Positions 16,902-24,713 of a DNA stretch of 39,584 bases are shown one piece after another (position 1 is the first letter of the stretch; each line of letters starts with the position of its first letter). Position numbers and translations under genes: made by a program. Below the pieces are notes generated by a model, which saw only the letters and a program-made list of their open reading frames with translations, was not told the DNA's origin and did not search any database. The DNA is from DAOTXK01 sp034435395 (GTDB lineage Bacteria > Chloroflexota > Anaerolineae > Aggregatilineales > Ch27), in the NCBI GenBank assembly GCA_034435395.1, contig DAOTXK010000115.1, positions 1 through 39,584 of the forward strand, read 5' to 3'.

Positions 16902-18038
16902 ATGTTTTTGGGCACATCTGGCCGCGAGATCAGGTACTGCAAAAAGTGCCTCATGCCCACCACCCGCCCGCGCGTCATCTTTAACGAGGACGGGGTCTGC
17001 AATGCCTGCCTCAACGCTGAGGAGAAAAAACGTATCGACTGGGAGGCGCGGCGGCGGGAGTTCCTGGCGCTGGTCGAGCCATACCGCTCGCGCGACGGGT
17101 CGTGGGATTGCATCGTGCCCTGGAGCGGCGGAAAAGACAGTAGCTCCATCGCCTATCGCCTCAAGTTCGAGTTCGGCCTGAACCCGCTGCTGGTGACTTT
17201 TTCGCCCCAGCTCCCCAACGAGGTCGGCAACCACAATCGTGAGATGCTGATCCGCCTGGGGTTTGACCACTTTTTTTTCCGGCCCAACCAGCGAATCCAC
17301 CGTCACCTGGCGCGGCGCTTTTTCATCGAGCGCGGCAATCTGAAGGTGGCCTGGGATGCCGGGATCAACGTCCTGCCGGTGATGGTGGCGGTCAAGCACC
17401 GCATCCCGCTGATCTTTTACGCCGAGCATGGTGAGAGCGAATACGGGGGCCGGGTCTTAAGCGAGGAGCACAAAAAATTCAGGGACTTCACCGAGTTCAT
17501 CGAGCATCAGGTGGGCGACGATCCCCGCAACTGGGTGGACGACGTGGTCACGCCTAACGATCTTAATCCGTATGTCTATCCTGACCTGGAGGAAGTGGCG
17601 GCGGTAGGGGTCAAGGCGCTCTATTTCGCCTATTTCTTCCGGTGGAGCATGTACGAAAATTACCAGTTCATTAAAGACAAGATCGACTTCTGGACCCATC
17701 CGCAGGGCCGCACAGTCGGCACCTTCACCGACTTCGATAGCCTGGACGACAAGGTAGACAACCTGTACTACTACATGCAGTACATCAAGTTCGGTTTTGG
17801 TCGGGCGGTCCGCGACGCCTCCCGCATGATTCAAAACGGCCACCTGACGCGGGAAGAGGGCCTGGCGCTCGCCCGTAAGTACGACGGTGAGTTCCCGGAG
17901 GAATTCCTGGATGAGGTGCTGGATTACCTGGAAATGGACCGGACCGAGTTCACCGAGGTGGTGGACATGCACCGCAACCCTGAAATCTGGAAGCGGGATG
18001 CGCATAACGACTGGGCGCTGCGAGTGCCCCTGGAATAG
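16902..18038 (+). CDS. wbuX: WbuX/PseA-type N-acetyl sugar amidotransferase
   Basis: 378 residues. The N-terminal zinc ribbon has Cys13-x2-Cys16 and Cys33-x2-Cys36. The ATP-pyrophosphatase PP-loop SGGKDSS is at 75-81. The family (WbpG, WbuX, PseA) uses ATP and ammonia from the HisH/HisF pair to turn an N-acetyl group on a sugar into an N-acetimidoyl (amidino) group. The frame is open further upstream inside wbuZ, but GGTGAG precedes the ATG at 16902, where homology begins. Together with NeuB and SpsF it points to an acetamidino nonulosonic acid. Confidence 0.92.
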   Translation: MFLGTSGREIRYCKKCLMPTTRPRVIFNEDGVCNACLNAEEKKRIDWEARRREFLALVEPYRSRDGSWDCIVPWSGGKDSSSIAYRLKFEFGLNPLLVTFSPQLPNEVGNHNREMLIRLGFDHFFFRPNQRIHRHLARRFFIERGNLKVAWDAGINVLPVMVAVKHRIPLIFYAEHGESEYGGRVLSEEHKKFRDFTEFIEHQVGDDPRNWVDDVVTPNDLNPYVYPDLEEVAAVGVKALYFAYFFRWSMYENYQFIKDKIDFWTHPQGRTVGTFTDFDSLDDKVDNLYYYMQYIKFGFGRAVRDASRMIQNGHLTREEGLALARKYDGEFPEEFLDEVLDYLEMDRTEFTEVVDMHRNPEIWKRDAHNDWALRVPLE

Positions 18039-18067
18039 CGACGGCAGGCAGACGAGGAGAATCAGCC

Positions 18068-18946
18068 ATGACAGAAGCCGGATATACCGAATTCGCCTGT
18101 GATCTGTGCGGCGGCACCAACGCGGTGGAAGTGCCCCATGCGCGGGAATATACGGGCGGGCAGCCCATCCACATCTGCACCGCCTGCGGCTTCGTTTACG
18201 TGAAACAGCGCCGCTCCGCCCAGGCCATCGCCGATAGCTGGTCGCACGAGATTTACGGCGCAGGCTATACGGCCGCCATCCCGGCGGTCATCGCCCGCCT
18301 GACCTACGTGGCCGAGTTCATCAACGACAAGCTGGGACTGCGGGGCAAGCGGGTGGTCGATATTGGCGCGGGTGAAGGTTACTTTCTGGATATGATCCGC
18401 CAGGAAAAATACGGCGCGACGGTCTTTGGCGTGGAGCCGTCACCGGTGAATGCCCGGAACCTCACGGCCATGGGCATCGACAATTTCCAGGGGACCATTG
18501 AAGCCTACTCGGCCAGCGGCGACGACCGCCGGGCGGACATCGTCACCATCATGTGGACGCTGGAAAGCAGCCACTCCCTGCGCGACATGCTGGGCGCGGC
18601 CTATCACGTCTTGAAGGACGGCGGTCATGTGGTGGTGGCCACCGGCAGCCGGCTGCTGGTGCCATTCAAGAAGCCGCTGCATGATTACCTGAGCACCAAC
18701 CCCGCCGATACCCACTCCTTCCGCTTCAGCGCTAACACGCTGCGCGGGGCGCTGGCCGTCTGCGGTTTTACGGTCGCCCACGTCAACCGTTACCTCGACA
18801 GCGACATCCTGCTCATGATCGGTCAGAAAGCTCCCGCCGGCACCGAAATCGCCTGGGAAGGGGACGACTACCTCCAGGTCTACAACTTTTTTGAGCGCTG
18901 GCACGTCGACACCCGGATGTACTACTCATCCTCCGCAGATGCCTGA
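18068..18946 (+). CDS. Zinc-ribbon class I SAM-dependent methyltransferase
   Basis: 292 residues. A four-cysteine zinc ribbon (CDLCG at about 11-15 and CTACGFVYV at about 37) is followed by a Rossmann methyltransferase with motif I VVDIGAGEGYFLDM near 107-120 and motif VEPS. This layout (zinc-binding then methyltransferase) occurs in C- and O-methyltransferases of deoxysugar clusters. GAGGAG precedes the ATG by 9 nt. It is the last gene of the operon and is followed within 30 nt by an intrinsic terminator. It probably methylates the finished or nearly finished sugar; the atom methylated is not predictable here. Confidence 0.83.
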   Translation: MTEAGYTEFACDLCGGTNAVEVPHAREYTGGQPIHICTACGFVYVKQRRSAQAIADSWSHEIYGAGYTAAIPAVIARLTYVAEFINDKLGLRGKRVVDIGAGEGYFLDMIRQEKYGATVFGVEPSPVNARNLTAMGIDNFQGTIEAYSASGDDRRADIVTIMWTLESSHSLRDMLGAAYHVLKDGGHVVVATGSRLLVPFKKPLHDYLSTNPADTHSFRFSANTLRGALAVCGFTVAHVNRYLDSDILLMIGQKAPAGTEIAWEGDDYLQVYNFFERWHVDTRMYYSSSADA

Positions 18947-18973
18947 CCCATTTGAAGGTCGTTTTGCAGGGAC

Positions 18974-18996
18974 AGGGGGCCGACAGGCCCCTTTTT
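18974..18996 (+). terminator. Intrinsic terminator of the surface-sugar operon
   Basis: GGGGCC and GGCCCC make a perfect 6-bp stem with loop GACA, extendable by A-T and G-T pairs at the base. The stem is followed directly by TTTTT. It lies 28 nt after the methyltransferase stop. Confidence 0.85.
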
Positions 18997-19042
18997 GGTC
19001 TTCCCCTCGCCCGGTCGGCGGCATCGGCTGTGGGGGAGGGCC

Positions 19043-19795
19043 TCAGTCGGGGACGGGCAGGCGGTCGGCGGGCGTCAGATGGCGGTGCCGCCACCACACG
19101 TCCCACACCCGCAGCGCGGCTTCCCGGTTCACCCGCCAGTCGAGCTTGCTCTGCCCGTGCTGGCGGTCCTTGAAGTAGATCGGCACCTCGAAGATGGTGT
19201 ATCCCAGCTTCTCGGCCACGTAAACCATCTCCGCCTGGAAGATGTAGCCCTCCGACTTGATGCGGTCCAGGTCGATGCCCTGGAGCACGCGGCGGTTCCA
19301 GACCTTGTAACCGGCGGTGGCGTCGGCGGTGCGGGTGCGCAGGATCAGGCCGATGTACACCCGGTTGGCCCACCAGGAAAGCAGCTTACGCTCCCAGCCC
19401 CATTCCTCGTCCAGCCGCCCCCCTTGGACATACCGGGACCCCAGCACCAGGTCGTAGGCCGCCGCCTGAGCCACCATCTCCGGCAGTTTCTCCGGCGGGT
19501 GGGAGAAGTCGCAGTCCATCTGGACGATCAGGTCCGCGCCCAGGGCTATCGACTGGCGGAAGCCCGCCTTGTACGCCTTCCCCAGACCCTCCTTTTTGTC
19601 CCGGTGGAGGACGTGCACCCGGCCCGGACACGCCTCCGCCAGGCCATCGGCGATCTGGCCGGTGCCGTCCGGCGAGTTGTCATCGACCACCAGAATCTCC
19701 AGCCCGTCGAGGGGGAGTTCCAGCAGCGTGTGCACCATGGGGGCCAGGTTGTCGGCCTCGTTGTAGGTTGGTAGCACGACCATGACCTTCGTCAT
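19043..19795 (-). CDS. Polyprenyl-phosphate sugar synthase (Dpm1-like GT2)
   Basis: 250-residue GT-A glycosyltransferase, expected to move mannose or another hexose from a nucleotide donor to a polyprenyl phosphate on the cytoplasmic face. VVLPTYNEADNL, VVDDNSPDGT and the metal-binding QMDCDFSHPPEKLP are family signatures, with GSRYVQGG and TAGYKVWNR later. The start is set at the ATG of 19795, where AGGAG lies 7 nt upstream; an earlier in-frame ATG has none. No GtrA-type membrane domain is attached. It converges on the sugar operon. A separate lipid-P-sugar synthase, a flippase and a YfhO GT-C protein form a known three-part glycosylation logic, and the latter two are fused at the left of this window. 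Confidence 0.92.
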   Translation of the reverse strand: MTKVMVVLPTYNEADNLAPMVHTLLELPLDGLEILVVDDNSPDGTGQIADGLAEACPGRVHVLHRDKKEGLGKAYKAGFRQSIALGADLIVQMDCDFSHPPEKLPEMVAQAAAYDLVLGSRYVQGGRLDEEWGWERKLLSWWANRVYIGLILRTRTADATAGYKVWNRRVLQGIDLDRIKSEGYIFQAEMVYVAEKLGYTIFEVPIYFKDRQHGQSKLDWRVNREAALRVWDVWWRHRHLTPADRLPVPD

Positions 19796-19861
19796 GCCCA
19801 AGCTCCTGTCGTGAAAGACAAACGCCCCCAACAGCAGGGGCGGGGTTGGACCCGGAGCCTA

Positions 19862-19890
19862 ACTATAGCGGGCGGGAACGAGGAGGGCAA
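19862..19890 (-). promoter_or_regulatory. Promoter of the Dpm1-like gene
   Basis: On the minus strand TTGCCC (19885-19890) and TATAGT (19862-19867) are separated by 17 nt. The predicted transcription start is about 60 nt from the ATG. Confidence 0.55.
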
Positions 19891-19933
19891 GAAGCCCTGG
19901 CAGTTGCCAGCAGCCCCAAACGACATTTTCCCC

Positions 19934-19939
19934 TATAAT
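19934..19939 (+). promoter_or_regulatory. -10 element before the SPFH gene
   Basis: TATAAT on the plus strand, 44 nt upstream of the SPFH start. The nearest -35-like TTGCCA (19904) is 24 nt away, too far for a normal promoter, so only the -10 is claimed. Confidence 0.45.
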
Positions 19940-19983
19940 GGAGGGTGCAAAGACGCGGGAAGCCATCAGCAGGAGAAGAAGAT

Positions 19984-20823
19984 ATGGAGATCACGGGCGC
20001 GTTGTTGGTGGTCGGCTTTTTAATCATCGTCGGGCTGGGTTTGCTGGTCTCAGCCGTCCGCATTGTGCAGGAATACGAGCGGGGGGTGATTTTCCGGCTG
20101 GGCCGGGTCTCCGGGGGGCCGCGCGGACCGGGCCTCTTTTTGGTGATCCCGTTCATCGACCGCATGGTCAAGGTGGACCTGCGCGTGGTCACGATGGACA
20201 TCCCGCCGCAGGATTGCATCACCAAAGATAACGTGACGGTGCGCGTCAACGCCGTCGTCTACTTCCGCGTGATCGACCCTATCCGGTCCGTGATCAACGT
20301 CCGCAACTTCACCCAGGCCACCGCCCAGATCGCCCAGACCAGCCTGCGCAGCGTGGTCGGCCAGCGCGAACTGGACGAGCTGCTCGCCAACCGGGAAGAG
20401 GTTAACCACGACCTCCAGCACATCATCGACGAACAAACCGATCCCTGGGGTATCAAGGTCAGCATCGTTGAGGTCAAGGACGTGGAGCTGCCGGAGATCA
20501 TGAAGCGAGCCATGGCCCGCCAGGCCGAAGCCGAGCGCGAGAAACGCGCCAAGATCATCCACGCCTCCGGCGAACTGGCCGCCGCCGAACAGCTCAAGCA
20601 GGCCGCCAACCTGATCGCCCAGGAACCCGCCGCTTTGCAGCTCCGGTACCTGCAAACCCTGACCGAGATCAGCGTGGAGAAAAACTCGACCATCATCTTC
20701 CCGGTGCCCATCGACATGATCGAGCCGCTGCTGGATATTCTACGGGCGGCCCAGGCGCGGGCCAGCGCCGCCTTGGGGTCGTCGTCGGGCGGTTCCTCCC
20801 GGCCGCCAGCGCCGCCGGCATGA
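19984..20823 (+). CDS. SPFH/band 7 (stomatin/slipin) membrane protein
   Basis: 279 residues. One N-terminal membrane segment (about 5-28) is followed by the SPFH domain with VQEYERGVIFRLGRV, GPGLFLVIPFIDRM and VRVNAVVYFRVIDP. A charged helical region AEREKRAKIIHASGE and the end PAALQLRYLQTL are typical of slipins. The C-terminus is Ser/Gly/Pro-rich. AGGAGA lies 8 nt before the chosen ATG; an upstream in-frame ATG at 19945 lacks a site. Slipins oligomerise in the membrane, usually with a partner NfeD protein, but none is adjacent. Here the partner position is taken by a lipoprotein gene that overlaps by 4 nt. Confidence 0.93.
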   Translation: MEITGALLVVGFLIIVGLGLLVSAVRIVQEYERGVIFRLGRVSGGPRGPGLFLVIPFIDRMVKVDLRVVTMDIPPQDCITKDNVTVRVNAVVYFRVIDPIRSVINVRNFTQATAQIAQTSLRSVVGQRELDELLANREEVNHDLQHIIDEQTDPWGIKVSIVEVKDVELPEIMKRAMARQAEAEREKRAKIIHASGELAAAEQLKQAANLIAQEPAALQLRYLQTLTEISVEKNSTIIFPVPIDMIEPLLDILRAAQARASAALGSSSGGSSRPPAPPA

Positions 20824-22193
20824 GCAAACGTCGGACACCCTGCCTCGCCTGGCTGCTGTTGGCGCTCGCCGCCCTGGCCTGCAACCTCATCGGTGGCGGC
20901 GAGCCTGCCCTTTCTCCCCCGCCGGCGGAGACGACCCTGCCTGCCGCGGCCACGGCCACGCCGACCGATACGCCGCCGGTCCTGACGGCGATCCCTTCCC
21001 CGGCCCCGCCGACGGTCACGCCCACCGCCTCATCGACCGCCTCGGCGACCCTCACCCCGACTGAAATCCCGCCGACGACCGCCCCGCCCGCCACCACAGC
21101 CATCGCCTGCGAGGCGGTGATCGCGCAGGCCATCGGGCGAATCGACAGCGTGTGCGCGGGTACCGGGCGCAACCAGGCCTGTTACGGCCACGACCTGGTG
21201 ATCGCCCGGCTGCGGCCCGGCGCTTCGGGGGTGTTCCAGGCCCCCAGCGACCGCATCGCTCTGATTGATCTGACCCGGTTGGATACCAGCCCCTACGATC
21301 CGGCCAGCGACCGGTGGGGCATCGCCCTGCTGCGGGTGCAGGCCGACCTGCCGGAGACCCTGCCCGGCCAGGCGATCACGCTGATCGCCTACGGCCAGAC
21401 CACCGTTGAAGACGCTGGCGGCCCGACCCCCATGCAGGCGGTTTACATCACCACCGGCCTGGGCGATCCGTCCTGCGCCGCCGCGCCGGAATCAGGCGTG
21501 CTCATCCAGAACGACACCGGCGAGGTCGCCAGCCTGACCGTCAACGGCGTGGACCTGTTGATCGGCTCCACCGTGCTGGTCCAGGCCCAGCCCAACCGCG
21601 AGATGCTGCTCTCTGTGCTGGAAGGGCAGGTGGACGCCGTGGCCCTGGGGCAGCGGGCCATCGCCGCCGCCGGGGCGCAGATTCGGGTGAGACTCGGCGC
21701 GGGGCCGAACCTGCTCCAGCCATTGCAACCGCCGCGCCTGGAGGTGCTGGACGTGGCCCGTCTGCAGCGGCAATCGATCGCGCTGCTCCTGTCCGCCCTG
21801 CCCCGGCGGGTGTCCATCCCGCCCCCACTCCCCAACCTGGACATCAGGTTGCCGCCGCTGGTCAATCCGCGCCTGCCGGGGATCGTTACCCTGCCCCCGG
21901 CGATAGTGGTGCCGACGCTGCCCCCGGCCATTGTTGTGCCCACATTGCCACCGGCCATCATCGTGCCGACGCCGCCCCCGGCCATTGTTGTGCCCACATT
22001 GCCGCCGGCCATCGTCCAGCCGACGCTGCCCCCGCCTATCATCGCGCCCACCCTGCCGCTGGTCGCCCCGCTCCGCCCGACCGCCACCCCCGTCCCGACG
22101 CTGCCGCGCCTGGAGGTGTTCCCCACGCTCAACCCGAACCTGAATCTGCCGGGCCTCTTCCCCCCCACGGCGACCCCGATCATCGTGCGGTAG
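20820..22193 (+). CDS. Pro/Thr-rich lipoprotein with FecR-like domain and nonapeptide repeats
   Basis: 457 residues. A lipoprotein signal peptide ends in LAALAC (Cys21). A Pro/Thr/Ala-rich linker covers about 30-95. A globular part follows (about 98-330) with four cysteines and a FecR-like stretch (DTGEVASLTVNGVDLLIGS then MLLSVLEGQVDAV). The C-terminal third is a proline-rich stalk including six tandem 9-residue repeats of the LPPAIVVPT type (358-411). The start overlaps the SPFH stop (ATGA), so the two are co-translated. The family is not recognised with certainty. The design, lipid anchor plus extended stalk, suggests a cell-surface or envelope-anchored sensor or scaffold. Confidence 0.8.
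   Translation: MSKRRTPCLAWLLLALAALACNLIGGGEPALSPPPAETTLPAAATATPTDTPPVLTAIPSPAPPTVTPTASSTASATLTPTEIPPTTAPPATTAIACEAVIAQAIGRIDSVCAGTGRNQACYGHDLVIARLRPGASGVFQAPSDRIALIDLTRLDTSPYDPASDRWGIALLRVQADLPETLPGQAITLIAYGQTTVEDAGGPTPMQAVYITTGLGDPSCAAAPESGVLIQNDTGEVASLTVNGVDLLIGSTVLVQAQPNREMLLSVLEGQVDAVALGQRAIAAAGAQIRVRLGAGPNLLQPLQPPRLEVLDVARLQRQSIALLLSALPRRVSIPPPLPNLDIRLPPLVNPRLPGIVTLPPAIVVPTLPPAIVVPTLPPAIIVPTPPPAIVVPTLPPAIVQPTLPPPIIAPTLPLVAPLRPTATPVPTLPRLEVFPTLNPNLNLPGLFPPTATPIIVR
21891..22052 (+). repeat. Six 27-bp in-frame tandem repeats
   Basis: Units begin at 21891, 21918, 21945, 21972, 21999 and 22026 and encode LPPAIVVPT with small variations (IIVPT, IVQPT, PPIIAPT). Adjacent copies differ mainly at third positions, so the array is not freshly expanded. 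Confidence 0.9.
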
Positions 22194-22432
22194 CCGCCGC
22201 TGGCGGGGTGGTGGCGTCGTCATGCCTGGCGACGCTGGGTATAGGGTCGTGCTGCTCGGTGGGGCGTCAACGGCGTAACTCCTCCCCGGATGGGCGGCGC
22301 CGCCCTGTCGTCAACTAAATGTAAGGTTTGTATCAGGCGATCATCAACCCGGCGTCCTGCAAAATTGGCTCAGTTGTGGAATAATGCTTAAAACACCCTT
22401 GTCGGTAAGCCTAGTGGTAAGGAGTGGTTGTA

Positions 22433-23821
22433 ATGCGCCGTTTTTTGTTGGCCGTCATGGCTTTAACGATGGTCCTGTCCCTGCTCGCCTGGGGGCCAGC
22501 CGTCAGCCCGGTCCATGCCGAGCGGGGGAACCGCTGGACCGGCGAGTACTTCAACAACCCCAGCCTCGCCGGTTCCCCCATCCATGTCCGTCTGGACAGC
22601 GCGATAAACTTTGACTGGGGCCCCGACAGCCCGGTGCCCGGCATCGTCCCGGAGAACAACTTCTCGGTGCGCTGGACCGCCGTGCAGGATTTCCCTGAGG
22701 GAGGGGTCTACACCTTCCTGGCGCGAGTCGATGATGGCGTGCGGGTCTTTGTGGATAACGCCCTGGTGATCGACGCCTGGTACAACCAGATGCCCACCCT
22801 GCACACCGGCACCGCCACCCTGACGCCCGGCACGCACTGGGTCCGCGTCGAGTACTACGACGCGGGCGCGGGCGCGCTGATCACGGTGCTGTGGCGGCCC
22901 GCCAATGCCCAGGTGCCGACGGGCGGTTGGGAAGCCATTTATTACCCCAACCGCAACCAGGAGGGATCAGGGGTCGCGGTGGGGGTGGAACTGTACCTCG
23001 ACCATAACTGGGGTCCTGATTCCCCGATCCCCGGCACCATCCCGGCAGACGACTTCAGCGCCCGCTGGCTGGGTTTCCCCGAACTGGAAGGCGGCACCTA
23101 CACCTTCGTCGCCTGGGCGGATGACGGGGTGCGGGTGACCGTGGCCGGGCAGCGGGTCATCGACGACTGGAACCCCTCCATCTACAAGGAGCGGCGGGGG
23201 ACCGCCACCCTGGGGCCGGGCCAGTACACCGTGCAGGTTGACTATTTCGACGCCGGGGATCAGGCCCGTGTGTTCGTTTACTGGATTCGCGAGGGTGGTC
23301 TGCCGCCCGGCTTCGGCGCGCCCGCCGCGGTGGCCCCCAGCGCCGTCACCGGCACCATCACCACCGCCCTGCTGAACGTGCGGACCGGGCCGGGGGCTGG
23401 CTGGCCGGTCCTGACCCGCGTGCGCCAGAATGAGACGTACCCCGTGATCGCGCGTAACGCCGACAACACCTGGTACCAGATCAGCGGGCCAGCTTTCACC
23501 GGGTGGGTGAGTGGGCGGTACATCCGGCTCAGCGCCGATCCGTCGCTGCTGCCGGTGGCCGAGGCGGGCGGCGCGGCGGCGTCCAACGTCTTGCTGGTGC
23601 AGTCCAGTGCCAGCCTGCGCATCCGCCGGGGGCCGGGCACCAATCAGGCCCGGGTGGCGGTGTTCCCAGCGGGCACCACGGCCACCGTGATCGGGCGCAA
23701 TGCCGATTCGTCCTGGCTGCAAATCCGCCTTGATAGCGGCACGGAGGGCTGGGTGGCCGCCGACTTTGTGACCTTTGTGCCCGGCGGGCCGCCGCTGAGC
23801 AGCATCCCGATCACCGGCTGA
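22433..23821 (+). CDS. Secreted protein with two PA14-like and two SH3 (SH3_3) domains
   Basis: 462 residues. A signal peptide ends near VSPVHA (about 1-27). Two PA14-like beta-sandwich domains follow (about 30-155 and 165-285), each with WTGEYF/WEAIYY, NFDWGPDSPVPG or NWGPDSPIPG, and the DDGVRVFV/DDGVRVTV motif. Two bacterial SH3 domains come next (about 305-365 and 385-450): LLNVRTGPGAGWPVL...WYQI...GWVSGRYI, and LRIRRGPGTNQARV...WLQI...GWVAADFV. AAGGAG at 22419-22424 is 8 nt from the ATG. PA14 domains often bind carbohydrate and SH3_3 domains bind peptidoglycan or peptides, so a wall- or glycan-binding exoprotein is likely. It is a single-gene unit ended by a terminator. Confidence 0.9.
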   Translation: MRRFLLAVMALTMVLSLLAWGPAVSPVHAERGNRWTGEYFNNPSLAGSPIHVRLDSAINFDWGPDSPVPGIVPENNFSVRWTAVQDFPEGGVYTFLARVDDGVRVFVDNALVIDAWYNQMPTLHTGTATLTPGTHWVRVEYYDAGAGALITVLWRPANAQVPTGGWEAIYYPNRNQEGSGVAVGVELYLDHNWGPDSPIPGTIPADDFSARWLGFPELEGGTYTFVAWADDGVRVTVAGQRVIDDWNPSIYKERRGTATLGPGQYTVQVDYFDAGDQARVFVYWIREGGLPPGFGAPAAVAPSAVTGTITTALLNVRTGPGAGWPVLTRVRQNETYPVIARNADNTWYQISGPAFTGWVSGRYIRLSADPSLLPVAEAGGAAASNVLLVQSSASLRIRRGPGTNQARVAVFPAGTTATVIGRNADSSWLQIRLDSGTEGWVAADFVTFVPGGPPLSSIPITG

Positions 23822-23844
23822 GTCTCGGTTTCTCTGTCGCCCGA

Positions 23845-23877
23845 AGCCCCACGGACTGCCGAGTCTGTGGGGCTTTT
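23845..23877 (+). terminator. Intrinsic terminator after the PA14/SH3 gene
   Basis: AGCCCCAC and GTGGGGCT pair, with a further GGACT/AGTCT extension including one G-T pair, around a short loop. TTTT follows. It lies 23 nt after the stop codon. Confidence 0.9.
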
Positions 23878-23879
23878 GC

Positions 23880-23908
23880 TTGATTCCGCCTGTGTTTCCC
23901 CCTACAAT
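23880..23908 (+). promoter_or_regulatory. Promoter of the HTH regulator gene
   Basis: TTGATT at 23880-23885 and TACAAT at 23903-23908 are 17 nt apart, immediately after the terminator. The leader to the start at 24069 would be about 155 nt. Confidence 0.5.
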
Positions 23909-24068
23909 CTATGCAAACCGGATAAAACCTTTATAAATCTATATCCGGGTCAGTTCAGCAGCGGACGGGCAGGGGCGGCCAGCCGGCGGTCGGCCGGCGA
24001 TGCCCCGCCGGGGAGAGGGTGGTCACGCGCCCTGCCCGGTGAAAGGCCGTTGTTAGCGGGGGACCGAC

Positions 24069-24704
24069 ATGACGAACGAAATACCCCTCCCTGAATGGGT
24101 CAGCCTTGGTGAGGCCGCGCAAATCCTGGGCGTGCACCCGGCCACCGTTCGCAATTGGGCGGATCGGGGCGAGCTGCCATCCCGGCGCACCCCCGGCGGG
24201 CACCGACGGTTCCGGCGGAGCGACCTCAAACGGTGGGCGGAGACGCGCCAGTCGCCGCCCCCTGCCGAAGTGCAGATGCTGATTCAGAGCGCACTGGGGC
24301 AGATGCACCGCCGCATCAGCGACGGCGAAATGGACCGCCTGACCTGGCACGCCCATCTGGACGAAAAAACCCGGGAGTTGATGCGGCAGAAGGGGCGGCA
24401 AATCCTGGACGTGCTGCAACACTATCTCACCCATCCGCCCGACGATCCCGCGCTCGGCGAGCGCGTGCAGCGCCTGGGGAGCGACTATGCGGCCTTCCTG
24501 ATCGAGCAGGGCCTGACGCTCTCCCAGGCCATGGAGGGCTTTCTGCTGTTCAGCGACTTCCTGCATGAGGCGGCGCTGAACATCATCGAGCTGGTCACGG
24601 CCCGTTCGCCCGGCGACTGGCTGGCCATGCTGCGGCAGGTCCGTGTTTTCACCAATCAGTTTTTGCTCAGCTTGAGTCAGGTCTACGAACGTTCGGGGCG
24701 ATAG
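24069..24704 (+). CDS. MerR/BldC-type HTH regulator with RsbRD_N-like helical domain
   Basis: 211 residues. An N-terminal winged-helix HTH (about 10-60) has VSLGEAAQILGVHPATVRNW and the wing PGGHRRFRRSDLKRW, as in MerR, BldC and excisionase families. The rest (about 75-205) is helical. It contains LGSDYAAFLIEQGLTLSQAM and FLLFSDFLHEAAL, similar in pattern to the N-terminal domain of RsbR-type stress co-antagonists (uncertain). No effector-binding cysteines are seen. GGGGGA precedes the ATG. It is followed 9 nt later by a lipoprotein gene, so the pair may be co-regulated. It probably binds DNA as a dimer; the signal is unknown. Confidence 0.78.
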   Translation: MTNEIPLPEWVSLGEAAQILGVHPATVRNWADRGELPSRRTPGGHRRFRRSDLKRWAETRQSPPPAEVQMLIQSALGQMHRRISDGEMDRLTWHAHLDEKTRELMRQKGRQILDVLQHYLTHPPDDPALGERVQRLGSDYAAFLIEQGLTLSQAMEGFLLFSDFLHEAALNIIELVTARSPGDWLAMLRQVRVFTNQFLLSLSQVYERSGR

Positions 24705-24713
24705 CGAGGGCTG

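Noticed and set aside
21891..22052. A CRISPR-like array because of regular 27-bp units
   Set aside because: The repeats are in frame, directly tandem without spacers and encode a proline-rich protein stalk.
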